64,000 bases of DNA. It comes from Pedobacter psychrophilus (GTDB taxonomy: Bacteria; Bacteroidota; Bacteroidia; Sphingobacteriales; Sphingobacteriaceae). The notes below the pieces were generated by a model. It was not told the origin of the DNA. It saw nothing but the letters and a program-made list of their open reading frames with translations, and made no database searches. The stretch spans positions 744,001-808,000 of the forward strand of contig NZ_LWHJ01000011.1 in the NCBI RefSeq assembly GCF_001652725.1. Reading direction: 5' to 3'. Shown here in pieces: positions 26,114 to 35,332 of the stretch (its first letter is position 1; each line of letters begins with the position of its first letter). The position numbers and the translations under genes are program-made.

Positions 26114-27373
26114 CTAACGCAAAGCTTGTCCTAATTTATAAATTTCTTCAAAAGTATTGTATAAAGGAATCGGACTAATTCTGATCACATTAGGTTCTCG
26201 CCAATCTCCAATAATATTTTTTTCTACCAATGCATCAAAAGTTTGTTTGCCGTTTTCTTTACAGATGATTGAAAGTTGCGCTCCTCTTTCAGCAGGATTT
26301 TTTGGAGTAATGATTTTAAAAATTTCTTCACCCTTTTCCTGATTTATTTCATTAATAATAAATTCTAAATACGCGGTCAACTGAATACTTTTTGCTCTCA
26401 AATTCTCAAAACCTGCATCGTTCATAACTTTTAAAGCAGCTTTATGGGTGGCCATTAACAGAATTGGACTGGTAGAAACTTGCCAACCTTCTGCGCCACT
26501 TTCTGGGATGAAGCCTTTCTCCATTTTAAATCTTTTATCCAACTGATAACCCCACCAACCTGCTAATCGGTTAAAATCATTTTTAAAATGTTTTTCGTGG
26601 ACAAATATGCCTGCAATCCCACCTGGCCCAGAATTCATGTATTTATAGGAACACCAACAGGCAAAATCTACATCAAAATCATGAAGGTTAACCGGAACGT
26701 TACCTGCAGCATGGGCCAAATCGAAGCCTACCATGGCACCAATTTCATGACCTGCTTTGGTTATGGCTTGTAAATCAAAAAACTGCCCGGTATAGTAATT
26801 TATCCCTCCTAATAGTACTAATGCAATTTCGTCTTTGTGTTGATGAATTTTCGAAAGGATATCTTCTGTTCTCAATGTATATTCTCCATCTCGAGGGAAA
26901 ATTTCTATAACGGCATCTTGATATTCATAACCTCTGGTTTTTACATGAGATTCAATCGCATATTGATCAGATGGGAAAGCGCCACCCTCCATCAAAATTT
27001 TAATTTTTTTGCCTTTCGGCTGATAAAAACTTGTCAACAATAAATGAAGATTTACTGTTAAACTATTCATACAAGTAACTTCGGTAGGTTTTGCGCCTAC
27101 AATTGGAGCTAAAAGTTCTTTTATTTCATCATGATAATTTAACCAGTTTTGATCTCCATCAAACCAACCTTCAACCGCATGGTTTTGCCAAATAGCCAAT
27201 TGTTTTGTTATTTCTACAACAGCTGTTCTGGGTTGTAAACCCAAAGAATTACCACAGAAATAAATGAGTTGTTCCCCATTTTTTTCTGGAATTAAAAACT
27301 CGCTCCTAAAAGAAGCGAGTATATCTTGTTTGTCTAATTGTTGGGCGAAATGGAGATTATTTTCAAATATCAT
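26114..27373 (-). CDS. kynU: Kynureninase
   Basis: Kynureninase is a PLP enzyme that cleaves L-kynurenine to anthranilate and alanine (or 3-hydroxykynurenine to 3-hydroxyanthranilate). The 419 residues show YFCGNSLGLQPR (about 38-49), MNSLTVNLHLLL for phosphate binding, FDLAHAAGN at 217-225 and the PLP lysine K244 in SYKYMNSGPGG. The C-terminal NVIRISPIPLYNTFEEI is typical. Other kynurenine-pathway genes (tryptophan 2,3-dioxygenase, formamidase, kynurenine monooxygenase) are not in the window, so it feeds a pathway encoded elsewhere. Confidence 0.95.
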   Translation of the reverse strand: MIFENNLHFAQQLDKQDILASFRSEFLIPEKNGEQLIYFCGNSLGLQPRTAVVEITKQLAIWQNHAVEGWFDGDQNWLNYHDEIKELLAPIVGAKPTEVTCMNSLTVNLHLLLTSFYQPKGKKIKILMEGGAFPSDQYAIESHVKTRGYEYQDAVIEIFPRDGEYTLRTEDILSKIHQHKDEIALVLLGGINYYTGQFFDLQAITKAGHEIGAMVGFDLAHAAGNVPVNLHDFDVDFACWCSYKYMNSGPGGIAGIFVHEKHFKNDFNRLAGWWGYQLDKRFKMEKGFIPESGAEGWQVSTSPILLMATHKAALKVMNDAGFENLRAKSIQLTAYLEFIINEINQEKGEEIFKIITPKNPAERGAQLSIICKENGKQTFDALVEKNIIGDWREPNVIRISPIPLYNTFEEIYKLGQALR

Positions 27374-27380
27374 TTTTTCT

Positions 27381-27493
27381 TATTAACACAAAGAGCTTAA
27401 TTTAAGCCATAGAGTTCACAAAGATAAAATTGATATGATTAATATTTTCTCTTTTTTCTTTGTGAACTTTCTCCAAGTTCTCTGTGATTAAAT
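27381..27493. repeat. Imperfect inverted-repeat element between kynU and a PNPOx-like gene
   Basis: The left end reads TTAACACAAAGAG and AGTTCACAAAGA. The right end in reverse complement reads TTTAATCACAGAGA and AGTTCACAAAGA. The ends are therefore inverted copies around an AT-rich centre. Similar CACAAAGAG...TTCACAGAG sequences are common intergenic repeats in bacteria (from memory). There is no coding capacity. Confidence 0.5.
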
Positions 27494-27504
27494 ATTTTTT
27501 AGCT

Positions 27505-27993
27505 TTACAACTCTATTTTGCCATGCTCGCCTTCGTTATACTGCTCGCCGGTAATTAAAGATTTTGCAGCATTAAATAAAAAAACCATTTTGCTCGAAGT
27601 GCTATCCCAATACTCTGCGCTCTGCACATCTGCTTTGATTAACGAAATATTTGGGTCTTCTAAACCTTCTGGAAACCAAACCTTAACCATTGGATTAAAT
27701 AATTCTTCCATCTTAGCTCTGTCTTTAGAAAGACTTGCATTGGCTTTTAAAACCACGTAATTACTATCATCAGTATTAGTAAAGCTGATGTCTATTTCAT
27801 TATTCACAGATATTTCGTCAATCTTGCTTGAATACTCTTTAGTGAAAAAATATATCGTTCCACTTTCATCAATTTCCTGGTAAGCCATTGGTCTGGTATG
27901 GATTCCTTTATCTTCATTATAAGTACTTAACATACAAATTTTGCTGCCTTTTAATAAGTCTTTTAACTTTTCTAGATTTTCTTGATTTTTCAT
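27505..27993 (-). CDS. PNPOx-like flavin-binding (general stress) protein, copy 1
   Basis: This 162-residue protein has the split-barrel FMN-binding fold of the pyridoxamine 5'-phosphate oxidase superfamily, in the general-stress-protein 26 branch. Marks are the barrel strands KICMLSTYNEDKGIHTRPMAYQEID and TIYFFTKEYSSKIDEISVNNEIDISFTNTDDSNYVVLK, and the late VWFPEGLEDPN with AEYWDSTSSKMV. It probably binds FMN or F420 and reduces or senses small molecules. It is clearly a paralogue of the next gene and lies 31 bases downstream of it. Confidence 0.85.
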   Translation of the reverse strand: MKNQENLEKLKDLLKGSKICMLSTYNEDKGIHTRPMAYQEIDESGTIYFFTKEYSSKIDEISVNNEIDISFTNTDDSNYVVLKANASLSKDRAKMEELFNPMVKVWFPEGLEDPNISLIKADVQSAEYWDSTSSKMVFLFNAAKSLITGEQYNEGEHGKIEL

Positions 27994-28024
27994 GATAATT
28001 TATTATTTACTGATTTTCAATTTT

Positions 28025-28528
28025 TTAATCCTTAAGCGTGATTTTTTTGTGTTCACCTTGGTCGTAAGTTTCTCCTTTAACAATTGCTTTTAACATGTTA
28101 AACATCACTACCATATCACTTTCTGCAGTGTCCCAATATTCAGCTTTTAAAACTTCTACTTTAAGAAGCGTCAAATTTGGATCAGTTTTGCCTTCCGGAA
28201 ACCAGGCCTTACAGGCTGGTACCCAAAGTTGATTTATTTTCTCTTGGTCTTGTTCTAAATATAATCTTCCGTTTAACGCGATATAAGTGTTATTTTCTGG
28301 ATTGGTATAAGTTACAGAAACCCTATTATTTACTTTGATATCATGTACATCCGGAGTATGCTCGTCAGAAAAAAAGAACAGGTTTCCATCTTCATCAAAA
28401 TCCATAGTATTCATTGGACGACTGTAAAACTCCCCATTTACTTTTAAGGTAGTAATCATAGCAACATTTACATTATCTATCAGTTTGCTAAGTTTTTCTA
28501 TACTAGATTTTTTATCTGTTGCGGTCAT
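28025..28528 (-). CDS. PNPOx-like flavin-binding (general stress) protein, copy 2
   Basis: A 167-residue paralogue of the neighbouring gene, aligned along its full length: VAMITTLKVNGEFYSRPMNT, LFFFSDEHTPDVHDIKVNNRVSVTYTNPENNTYIALNG, then AWFPEGKTDPNLTLLKVEV and AEYWDTAESDMVVMF. The blocks WFPEG, DPN and AEYWD are shared exactly, so the pair arose by tandem duplication. The fold predicts a flavin-binding dimer linked to stress responses; no substrate is known. It is the first gene of the minus-strand run down to 23222. Confidence 0.85.
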   Translation of the reverse strand: MTATDKKSSIEKLSKLIDNVNVAMITTLKVNGEFYSRPMNTMDFDEDGNLFFFSDEHTPDVHDIKVNNRVSVTYTNPENNTYIALNGRLYLEQDQEKINQLWVPACKAWFPEGKTDPNLTLLKVEVLKAEYWDTAESDMVVMFNMLKAIVKGETYDQGEHKKITLKD

Positions 28529-28872
28529 ATACGTTTATAAAAAATGTGATTTGAGTTTGATGCTTTTATAGATACAAGATTATTGCCAAACAATTTTTAA
28601 AAAGCTTTAAAATTGCGTCAACGATTGAAGAAGCATCCCCCACCAGTAGTCGGTCAAGCTTTTTTGCTTTTTCTACAAAAATGAAACAAAAGAATCCCAA
28701 AGCTGTCGGATGAAAGCCGAAATAAAAATTAAACTTATTTTGGTTGAAAGATTAAAAACATTTAATCATTCAAATAATAAATATTAAAAACTAAAATTTA
28801 CTCATTTAAGAAAAATGAATACTCTTAAATAAGGTTTTTTATATTTGTTAAAATCATAAATAAAATTTAAAA
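28529..28872. other. Divergent intergenic region with decayed repeat-like sequence
   Basis: This stretch separates divergent genes. It contains no credible gene. A GC-richer piece at about 28635-28720 (with GGTCAAGCTTTTTTGCTTTT) stands out from the AT-rich surroundings and shares CAAGCTTTTTT with the reverse strand of 35200-35215, so it is perhaps an old repeat remnant. A TAnnTTTG box for the M42 peptidase lies at its right end. Confidence 0.4.
28840..28847 (+). promoter_or_regulatory. Candidate -7 element for the M42 peptidase gene
   Basis: TATATTTG matches the TAnnTTTG box 25 bases before the ATG. No good TTG -33 element is seen at 17-20 bases. Confidence 0.45.
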
Positions 28873-29991
28873 ATGGCGAAGAAGAAAGAGCAAGAAGAAA
28901 ATAAACACGTAGCAGTAGTCAACAAAAAATCATTAGCATTTCTAGAAAAATATATCAATAACCCATCTCCAACCGGATTTGAGTGGGAGGGACAAAAACT
29001 TTGGTTAAATTATATTGAGCCTTATGTTGATGAGCATTTTGTGGATAATTATGGAACTGCAGTAGCGGTGATCAATCCAAAAGCTAAATATAAGGTAGTT
29101 ATTGAAGCACATGCCGATGAAATTTCCTGGTTTGTAAATTACATTACTTCTGATGGTTTAATCTATGTGATTAGAAATGGCGGTTCTGATCATCAAATCG
29201 CCCCTTCTAAAAGAGTAATTATCCATACGGATAGTGGCCCTGTAACCGCTGTTTTTGGATGGCCGGCAATTCATACTCGTCATGGTGGCGAAAAGGAGGA
29301 AGCACCTGCACTTAAAAATATCTTCTTAGATTGTGGTTGCACATCTAAAGATGAAGTAGAAAAATTAGGAATCCATGTGGGTTGTGTGATTACTTACGAG
29401 GATCAATTTATGGTTTTAAACGACCGTTATTATGTTGGAAGGGCTTTAGATAATAGGATTGGTGGTTTTATGATTGCTGAAGTTGCCCGTTTGCTTCATG
29501 AAAACAAAAAGAAACTAGATTTTGGTTTGTACATTGTTAATGCGGTACAAGAAGAAATTGGCTTAAGAGGAGCAGAAATGATTGCTAACAGGATAAAACC
29601 CGATTTAGCCATTATTACCGATGTTACCCATGATACTACAACTCCAATGATCAACAAAATTACCCAGGGTGATTTAGCTTGTGGTAGAGGTCCCGTACTT
29701 TCTTATGCGCCTGCTGTTCAGGTAAATTTGAATAAACTTTTACTAGAAACGGCTCAAAAAAATAATATTCCTTTTCAAAGACAAGCTTCTTCCAGGTCTA
29801 CCGGAACTGATACCGATGCTTTTGCTTATTCTAACGATGGTGTTGTATCTGCATTGATTTCTTTATCGTTAAGATACATGCATACGACTGTAGAAATGGT
29901 ACATAAAAACGATGTTGACAATGTAATCAGCTTAATTTACCATTCTTTGTTGTCCATTAAAAAAGACCACGACTTTAGATATATTAAATAG
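28873..29991 (+). CDS. M42 family zinc aminopeptidase
   Basis: This is an M42 (glutamyl aminopeptidase/TET-like) metallopeptidase of 372 residues. The zinc ligands and base are visible: H80 in IEAHADEIS, D193 in RALDNRIGG, the catalytic E227 with E228 in NAVQEEIG, D250 in IITDVTHD, and H337 in LRYMHTTVE. The PDZ-like insertion of the family covers about 85-185. M42 enzymes form dodecameric cytoplasmic cages that trim peptides. It lies six bases ahead of an S9 peptidase gene, so a shared peptide-degrading role is plausible. Confidence 0.93.
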   Translation: MAKKKEQEENKHVAVVNKKSLAFLEKYINNPSPTGFEWEGQKLWLNYIEPYVDEHFVDNYGTAVAVINPKAKYKVVIEAHADEISWFVNYITSDGLIYVIRNGGSDHQIAPSKRVIIHTDSGPVTAVFGWPAIHTRHGGEKEEAPALKNIFLDCGCTSKDEVEKLGIHVGCVITYEDQFMVLNDRYYVGRALDNRIGGFMIAEVARLLHENKKKLDFGLYIVNAVQEEIGLRGAEMIANRIKPDLAIITDVTHDTTTPMINKITQGDLACGRGPVLSYAPAVQVNLNKLLLETAQKNNIPFQRQASSRSTGTDTDAFAYSNDGVVSALISLSLRYMHTTVEMVHKNDVDNVISLIYHSLLSIKKDHDFRYIK

Positions 29992-29997
29992 ATATTA

Positions 29998-32454
29998 ATG
30001 ATTTTAAATAGAATAAAAAAGTGTGTACTACCCACACTTTTTATTAATGCTATTTATTTTTTTGGAATAAATATAGCATTTGCTCAAGAACAATCTGGCT
30101 ATCAAAGGCCTCCAGAATCTATAGCTCAAATTGTTGATCAATCTATTTCAAGATCAGTAATCTTAAGTGGAAGAAGTAAATTTATGGCTATTTTAGAAGA
30201 GCCCGGTTATCCATCAATTAATGAAATAGCTGCTCCTTTCCTAAAGTTTGCAGGTTTAAGGGTTAATCCTTTAAACTATTCTAATAACCGCTCTTCATTT
30301 TTTTCTTCTTTAAAATTTAAAGAGTTAAATAGTAAGGATGAGTTTGAATTGCAAACCATCCCAAAAGATGCTCAAATTAAAAATGTTACATTCTCTCCTG
30401 ATGAGAATAAAGTAGCTTTTACAATAACTACTAAAACAGAAATAGAACTTTGGGTTGGAGATTTAATTTTAAAAACAACAAATCGTTTAACTTCTTTTTC
30501 ATTAAATGATTCTTACGGAACTATTTTCAAATGGTCGCCAGATAGTAAAACAATTTTGGCAAAGTTTAAATCTGAAGTGAAACTTATAACTCTTTTATCT
30601 CCAGATTTAAGTGGTCCAAATGTTCAGGAGAGTACGGGTAAATCCTCACCAAACAGAACTTACCAGGACTTATTAAAAAATACAAACGATGAGCTTCAGT
30701 TTGATTACTATTTAACCGCACAATTAAAATTGATTTATTTAGATGGACAATCTGTTAATTACAGTCGTGAAGCCATTTATAAATCATTTGATTTCTCTCC
30801 TGATGGTGAATTCGTAATGCTTTCTGTAATTCATAAACCTTATTCTTACGTAGTACCCATTGGTAATTTTCCTTATAAATTAGAAATTAGGGATAAGTAC
30901 GGGAAATTGATTCAGGATTTTGCAGATGTACCTTTATCAGATAATTTACCTCAGGGTTTTGATGCCGTAATTACGGGTCCAAGAGAATTTGAATGGCGAT
31001 CTGACAAACCTCAAACAATTTTTTGGGCCGAAGCCCAAGATGACGGCGACCCAAATAAAAGAATAGGTGTAAGAGATATGCTATACACCTCAAAAGCTAC
31101 CGAGCCTTATGTTAAAAAACAAAAACTAGCAGAATGCTATTTAAGATATCAAAATATTGATTGGGGAGATGATCAATTAGCAATAGTTACTGAGCGTTGG
31201 TGGAAAACTAAAGCGGAAAGAAGGGTTTTTATAAAACCTGGTAACTTAAGTTATAGGGTTAACCTTTGGGATAGATATTCTGAAGATTCCTACTCTAATC
31301 CTGGTGATTTTGTGAAGGTTAAAAATGAGTATAATAAAGATGTCCTTTTAATGGATTATAATATTTTAAGAAGAACTGCGGATCCCAACAATGTAAATAT
31401 TTTCTCTATTTCCGAAGGTTCTTCTCCAATTGGTGATAGGCCTTTTCTACTACAATTTAACATCAAAACAAAAGTTACGGATACTTTATTCCGCTCCAGA
31501 GCGCCATTTTATGAAAAACCTATTTACTTCGATAATAAGAATAATTTAATAGTGAGCAGGGAAACCGTTTCAGAACCTCCAAACTATTTTAATTTAGATT
31601 ATCGAAAAGGCAAAGCCGAACAACTAACATTTTTTAAAAATCCATACCCTCAATTATCCAATATAATAAAACAGCAGCTCAATTATAAAAGGGCCGATAA
31701 GCTAAGTTTAACCTCAACCCTATATTTGCCAGAAGGATACACAAATACCAGTGGGAAATTACCAGTTTTAATGTGGGCATATCCAAAAGAATATAAAACT
31801 GCTGCCGCTGCGGGGCAAGTGAAGGGATCTCCATTCAAATTCAGCAAAATATCCTGGGCTTCCCCAATTTATTGGGTAACCAGAGGTTATGCAGTAATGG
31901 ACAACGTAGATATGCCAATTGTAGGCGAAAGCAACGATTATCCAAATGATACTTTTATTAGTCAATTGAAAGAAAATGCAGTAGCGGCGGTAAATAAAAT
32001 TGTAGCAATGGGAATTGGAGATGCAAATAAAATTGCCGTTGGAGGTCATTCTTATGGTGCTTTTATGACTGCTAATTTGCTTGCACATACAAATCTTTTC
32101 GCTGCAGGAATTGCCAGAAGTGGAGCTTATAATAGAACCTTGACGCCAAATGGTTTCCAAGCAGAAGAAAGAACATATTGGCAAGCGCCTGATTTATACT
32201 ATAAAATGTCTCCTTTTTCTTATGCAGATAAAATTAAACAACCTTTATTATTGATCCATGGCGAGGCTGATGATAATTCTGGAACATTCCCTATACAAAG
32301 TGAGCGACTTTATAGTGCATTAAAAGGTTTTGGAGCAACAACCAGATTAGTATATTTGCCTTATGAAGCACACAGTTACAGAGCAAAAGAAAGCATATTA
32401 CATATGCTTTGGGAAATGGATAACTGGTTAGAAAAATACGTAAAAAACCAATAA
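29998..32454 (+). CDS. Exported S9 prolyl-oligopeptidase family peptidase
   Basis: The 818-residue protein begins with a hydrophobic signal (about 12-29, ending NIAFAQ). A long beta-propeller-like region (about 90-570) has repeated strand patterns such as FSPDENKVAFT and FKWSPDSKTIL. The C-terminal alpha/beta hydrolase (about 575-818) has the nucleophile S685 in GGHSYGAFM, the acid D758 or D759 in HGEADDNSG, and H792 in YEAHSYR. Family members cleave short peptides, often after proline or with DPP-like activity. The signal places it in the periplasm. It is likely co-transcribed with the M42 peptidase. Confidence 0.9.
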   Translation: MILNRIKKCVLPTLFINAIYFFGINIAFAQEQSGYQRPPESIAQIVDQSISRSVILSGRSKFMAILEEPGYPSINEIAAPFLKFAGLRVNPLNYSNNRSSFFSSLKFKELNSKDEFELQTIPKDAQIKNVTFSPDENKVAFTITTKTEIELWVGDLILKTTNRLTSFSLNDSYGTIFKWSPDSKTILAKFKSEVKLITLLSPDLSGPNVQESTGKSSPNRTYQDLLKNTNDELQFDYYLTAQLKLIYLDGQSVNYSREAIYKSFDFSPDGEFVMLSVIHKPYSYVVPIGNFPYKLEIRDKYGKLIQDFADVPLSDNLPQGFDAVITGPREFEWRSDKPQTIFWAEAQDDGDPNKRIGVRDMLYTSKATEPYVKKQKLAECYLRYQNIDWGDDQLAIVTERWWKTKAERRVFIKPGNLSYRVNLWDRYSEDSYSNPGDFVKVKNEYNKDVLLMDYNILRRTADPNNVNIFSISEGSSPIGDRPFLLQFNIKTKVTDTLFRSRAPFYEKPIYFDNKNNLIVSRETVSEPPNYFNLDYRKGKAEQLTFFKNPYPQLSNIIKQQLNYKRADKLSLTSTLYLPEGYTNTSGKLPVLMWAYPKEYKTAAAAGQVKGSPFKFSKISWASPIYWVTRGYAVMDNVDMPIVGESNDYPNDTFISQLKENAVAAVNKIVAMGIGDANKIAVGGHSYGAFMTANLLAHTNLFAAGIARSGAYNRTLTPNGFQAEERTYWQAPDLYYKMSPFSYADKIKQPLLLIHGEADDNSGTFPIQSERLYSALKGFGATTRLVYLPYEAHSYRAKESILHMLWEMDNWLEKYVKNQ

Positions 32455-32584
32455 ACTTAATTCTTTATCAAGCCAAATCGATTTAGAAATGTAAATTTTT
32501 GGAATGATAACTGGGTAATAAGAAGTAAATTGTTAAATTATATGGATCAAAAAAATCCATTTTGAAAATTATAAATATTAAGTA

Positions 32585-33487
32585 ATGAGAAAACCAACCT
32601 TATTGATATTAGCCGCCGGAATGGCTAGCCGTTATGGTAGCATGAAACAAATAGATGGCTTCGGCCCAAATGGCGAAACTATTATTGATTATTCTATTCA
32701 CGACGCAATAAAAGCGGGATTTGGAAAAATAAGTTTTATTATAAGAGAAGAATTTTTAGATAGCTTTAAATCTATTTTTGAGCCTAAACTTAAAGGTAAA
32801 ATTGAAACTGATTATATATTTCAAACCTTTGATTTAAAGAAATATGGAATTGAAAAGGATATTGAAAGAGCAAAACCTTGGGGAACTGGACATGCTATTT
32901 TAGAATCTAAAAATCAAATTCATGAACCTTTTTGTGTAATCAACGCAGATGACTATTATGGTTATGAAGCTTTTAAAAATATGGTAGAGTTTTTAACTAC
33001 AGAAGCTGGCCCTAATAAATATAGTATTGTAGGTTATAAAATTGGTAATACGCTTTCAGAAAACGGTTCTGTTTCTCGTGGTGTATGCCAAACGAATGCG
33101 GAAGGAAACATGACAGAAATTAATGAGCGTACTAAAGTTTATCCAAAAGATGGCATTATAGTTTATGAAAATGAAGATGGAAGTACACATCAATTAGATG
33201 CAAGTACACCGGTTTCTATGAATTTTTGGGGCTTTACGCCTGAGGTTTTTGAGGTAACTGAAAAATTGTTTTTAGATTTTGTAAAGGTTAATGAGAACAA
33301 TCCTAAAGCAGAATTTTTTATTCCGCTTATTGCTGATTATTTAATTAAAAATGATGTCGCAACTTTTAAAGTTATACCCACAGATGCAAAATGGTTTGGT
33401 GTAACTTATAAAGAAGATAAAAACATAGTACAAGAAAATATCAATAACCTAGTTAAAAATGGTACATATCCATCTCAACTTTGGTAA
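32585..33487 (+). CDS. Sugar-phosphate nucleotidyltransferase-like protein
   Basis: This 300-residue protein has the NTP_transferase Rossmann-like fold. The N-terminal nucleotide loop is LILAAGMASRYGSMKQIDGFGPNGE, a variant of the GxGTRxxPxT-K pattern, and the metal-binding Asp follows in CVINADDYYGYEAF. The product class (UTP, GTP or CTP and which sugar phosphate) cannot be told. Family relatives are UDP-sugar pyrophosphorylases and kinase-linked nucleotidyltransferases such as those paired with phosphotransferases. It stands alone between the S9 peptidase and OmpA and ends at a strong terminator. Confidence 0.82.
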   Translation: MRKPTLLILAAGMASRYGSMKQIDGFGPNGETIIDYSIHDAIKAGFGKISFIIREEFLDSFKSIFEPKLKGKIETDYIFQTFDLKKYGIEKDIERAKPWGTGHAILESKNQIHEPFCVINADDYYGYEAFKNMVEFLTTEAGPNKYSIVGYKIGNTLSENGSVSRGVCQTNAEGNMTEINERTKVYPKDGIIVYENEDGSTHQLDASTPVSMNFWGFTPEVFEVTEKLFLDFVKVNENNPKAEFFIPLIADYLIKNDVATFKVIPTDAKWFGVTYKEDKNIVQENINNLVKNGTYPSQLW

Positions 33488-33512
33488 ATAGTACTAAAAT
33501 GCATACATAGGT

Positions 33513-33544
33513 AAAACCGCAATTTATTTAATTGCGGTTTTTTT
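33513..33544 (+). terminator. Rho-independent terminator of the nucleotidyltransferase gene
   Basis: AAAACCGCAAT and ATTGCGGTTTT form an 11-bp stem with a short AT loop and run into seven T on the plus strand. Confidence 0.9.
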
Positions 33545-33648
33545 ATGTTGTTTAAACCATTTAAACATAATTTAAATTATAAAATTAGCCCATAATCTCT
33601 TTTTGGCAAAGTTTTGACACTAAGTGTTGCAACAATTAAAAAAAGATT

Positions 33649-35028
33649 ATGAAAATAAATTTAAAGAAAAGTATAATGCTGCTTGGAGCAGTAACAATGG
33701 CAAGTTTTACATTTGCACAAGAAAATATGCCAATGTCTACCTCAATGAAAGTTGATAATAGTGTAGCTCCGTTTTCTGGTGCCTCAGCTTACAGAACCTG
33801 GTCTTTTGGTGTAAATGGAGGAGTAATGGCACCAGCAGTTGTAACTGGTGGTAATAATGATTTTTCTAATTGGGAAGTAAATGCAGGTTATGGTGGTTAC
33901 CTTAAAAAGCAATTCACTCACAATTTTGGATTACAAGCTGATTTTTTTAGAGGAACTTTAAAAGCTGATAATACAACTTCAAATACTGGAGGTCCTGTAA
34001 CGGCTAACACACCGTATTCTAATTACGAGACTGAAATTAAATTTAACGGTACATTAAGTGGTGTTTACAACATTGCTAATTTTAGTATCTTAAATCGCCA
34101 GAGTTATGTAACTCCTTATATTTCTGCTGGTGCAGGTATTATGGGTTTCCAACCAACAAGAACAGATAACGCCGGGGTAACTACCGAATTAAATGGTGGT
34201 GAAAACTATCATGAATTGGTTGTTCCTGTCGCTTTAGGTTTAAAGTTTATGATCTCAAAGGGGGTTAATTTAGATTTTGGTTACAAAATGAACTTTGTAG
34301 ATTCTGACATACTAGACGGATACTCAAGAGCTCCAGGAAATGATAAATTTTCTTATGGTTACGGAGGTTTAGAATTTGCGTTAGGAAGTAAAGCAAAACC
34401 ACAATTGGCATTTACAAACCCAGCGGCATCTTTAGAAAAAGATTATGTGGCTAAATACGATGATTTAAAAGCTCAATTAGAAGCTTCTAAAAATAACACT
34501 GAGGTTAATGCTTTAAAAGATCAGGTTAATAAATTAATGACTGATTCTGACGGTGATGGTGTTTCTGATTTTTATGATAAATGCCCAAATACACCAAAAG
34601 GAACTGCTGTAGATGGTGCTGGATGTCCTTTACCTAAAATGGAAGCTCCAAAACCTATAACTTATATCATAACTGAAGAAGATAAAAAAGTGGTAAGTGA
34701 TGCTATTAAAAACTTAGAATTTGATTTAGCAAAATCCACCATTAGACCAACATCTTATGCTACATTAGATAAAGTTGCTAACCTAATTGTATCTAAAAAC
34801 TTAAGCTTAAAATTAGCTGGACATACAGATAGTCAAGGTAGTGATGCTTTAAACATGAGATTATCTAAAGATAGAGCAGAATCTGTAAAAGCATACTTAG
34901 TAAGCAAAGGTGTTAATTCATCAAGAGTTGAAGCAACTGGTTACGGGGAATCTCAACCAATTGATAATAATACTACTGAAGCAGGTCGTCAAAATAACAG
35001 ACGTGTAGAATTTACATTATTTAATTAA
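33649..35028 (+). CDS. OmpA family outer-membrane porin with thrombospondin type 3 repeat
   Basis: The 459-residue protein has a signal peptide (cleavage after about residue 23, TFAQ), an eight-stranded beta-barrel region (about 40-250), a calcium-binding thrombospondin-3-like segment SDGDGVSDFYDKCPNTPKGT (about 300-325), and a C-terminal OmpA peptidoglycan-binding domain (about 345-457) with LAGHTDSQGSDALNMRLSKDRAE and GYGESQPI...NNRRVEF. This order is standard for Bacteroidota OmpA. It tethers the outer membrane to the cell wall and is usually abundant. A GAAA-loop terminator follows. Confidence 0.94.
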   Translation: MKINLKKSIMLLGAVTMASFTFAQENMPMSTSMKVDNSVAPFSGASAYRTWSFGVNGGVMAPAVVTGGNNDFSNWEVNAGYGGYLKKQFTHNFGLQADFFRGTLKADNTTSNTGGPVTANTPYSNYETEIKFNGTLSGVYNIANFSILNRQSYVTPYISAGAGIMGFQPTRTDNAGVTTELNGGENYHELVVPVALGLKFMISKGVNLDFGYKMNFVDSDILDGYSRAPGNDKFSYGYGGLEFALGSKAKPQLAFTNPAASLEKDYVAKYDDLKAQLEASKNNTEVNALKDQVNKLMTDSDGDGVSDFYDKCPNTPKGTAVDGAGCPLPKMEAPKPITYIITEEDKKVVSDAIKNLEFDLAKSTIRPTSYATLDKVANLIVSKNLSLKLAGHTDSQGSDALNMRLSKDRAESVKAYLVSKGVNSSRVEATGYGESQPIDNNTTEAGRQNNRRVEFTLFN

Positions 35029-35050
35029 TTATATCATACCTATGATAGGA

Positions 35051-35079
35051 AAGACTGACCGAAAGGTTGGTCTTTTTTT
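35051..35079 (+). terminator. Rho-independent terminator of the ompA-like gene
   Basis: AAGACTGACC-GAAA-GGTTGGTCTT forms a 10-bp stem (two G-T pairs) with a GAAA tetraloop and is followed by seven T in total. Confidence 0.9.
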
Positions 35080-35332
35080 ATGCTTAAAATTTTAAGGATT
35101 GATATTTATAATCAATAAACATTAGACAATAATTTGGGCTTTTTATCCGCCAGTTAGCGGATTTCACTCTATCTTTTCTAAACTTGCATTATGGCTATGA
35201 CAAAAAAAGCTTGCCCAAATTTCAGGCGGGACACCTTTTCAATCGTTAACGCAGAAAATAATGTTATCGAGATAAGACTAAAATACTCGCTCTTATGAAT
35301 TTTCCGAAGCTTATTTAATTTGTTAGGTATTT
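35080..35332. other. Intergenic sequence with GC-richer remnant
   Basis: No gene is visible. The piece at about 35145-35260 contains ATCCGCCAGTTAGCGGAT, a short inverted repeat, and AAAAAAAGCTTGCCC...GGCGGG, unlike the surrounding AT-rich DNA. It resembles a decayed repeat or a horizontally spread intergenic element. Confidence 0.35.

Noticed and set aside
28635-28720. Homology between this piece and 35145-35260
   Set aside because: Only a short CAAGCTTTTTT stretch is clearly shared, too little to claim a common element.
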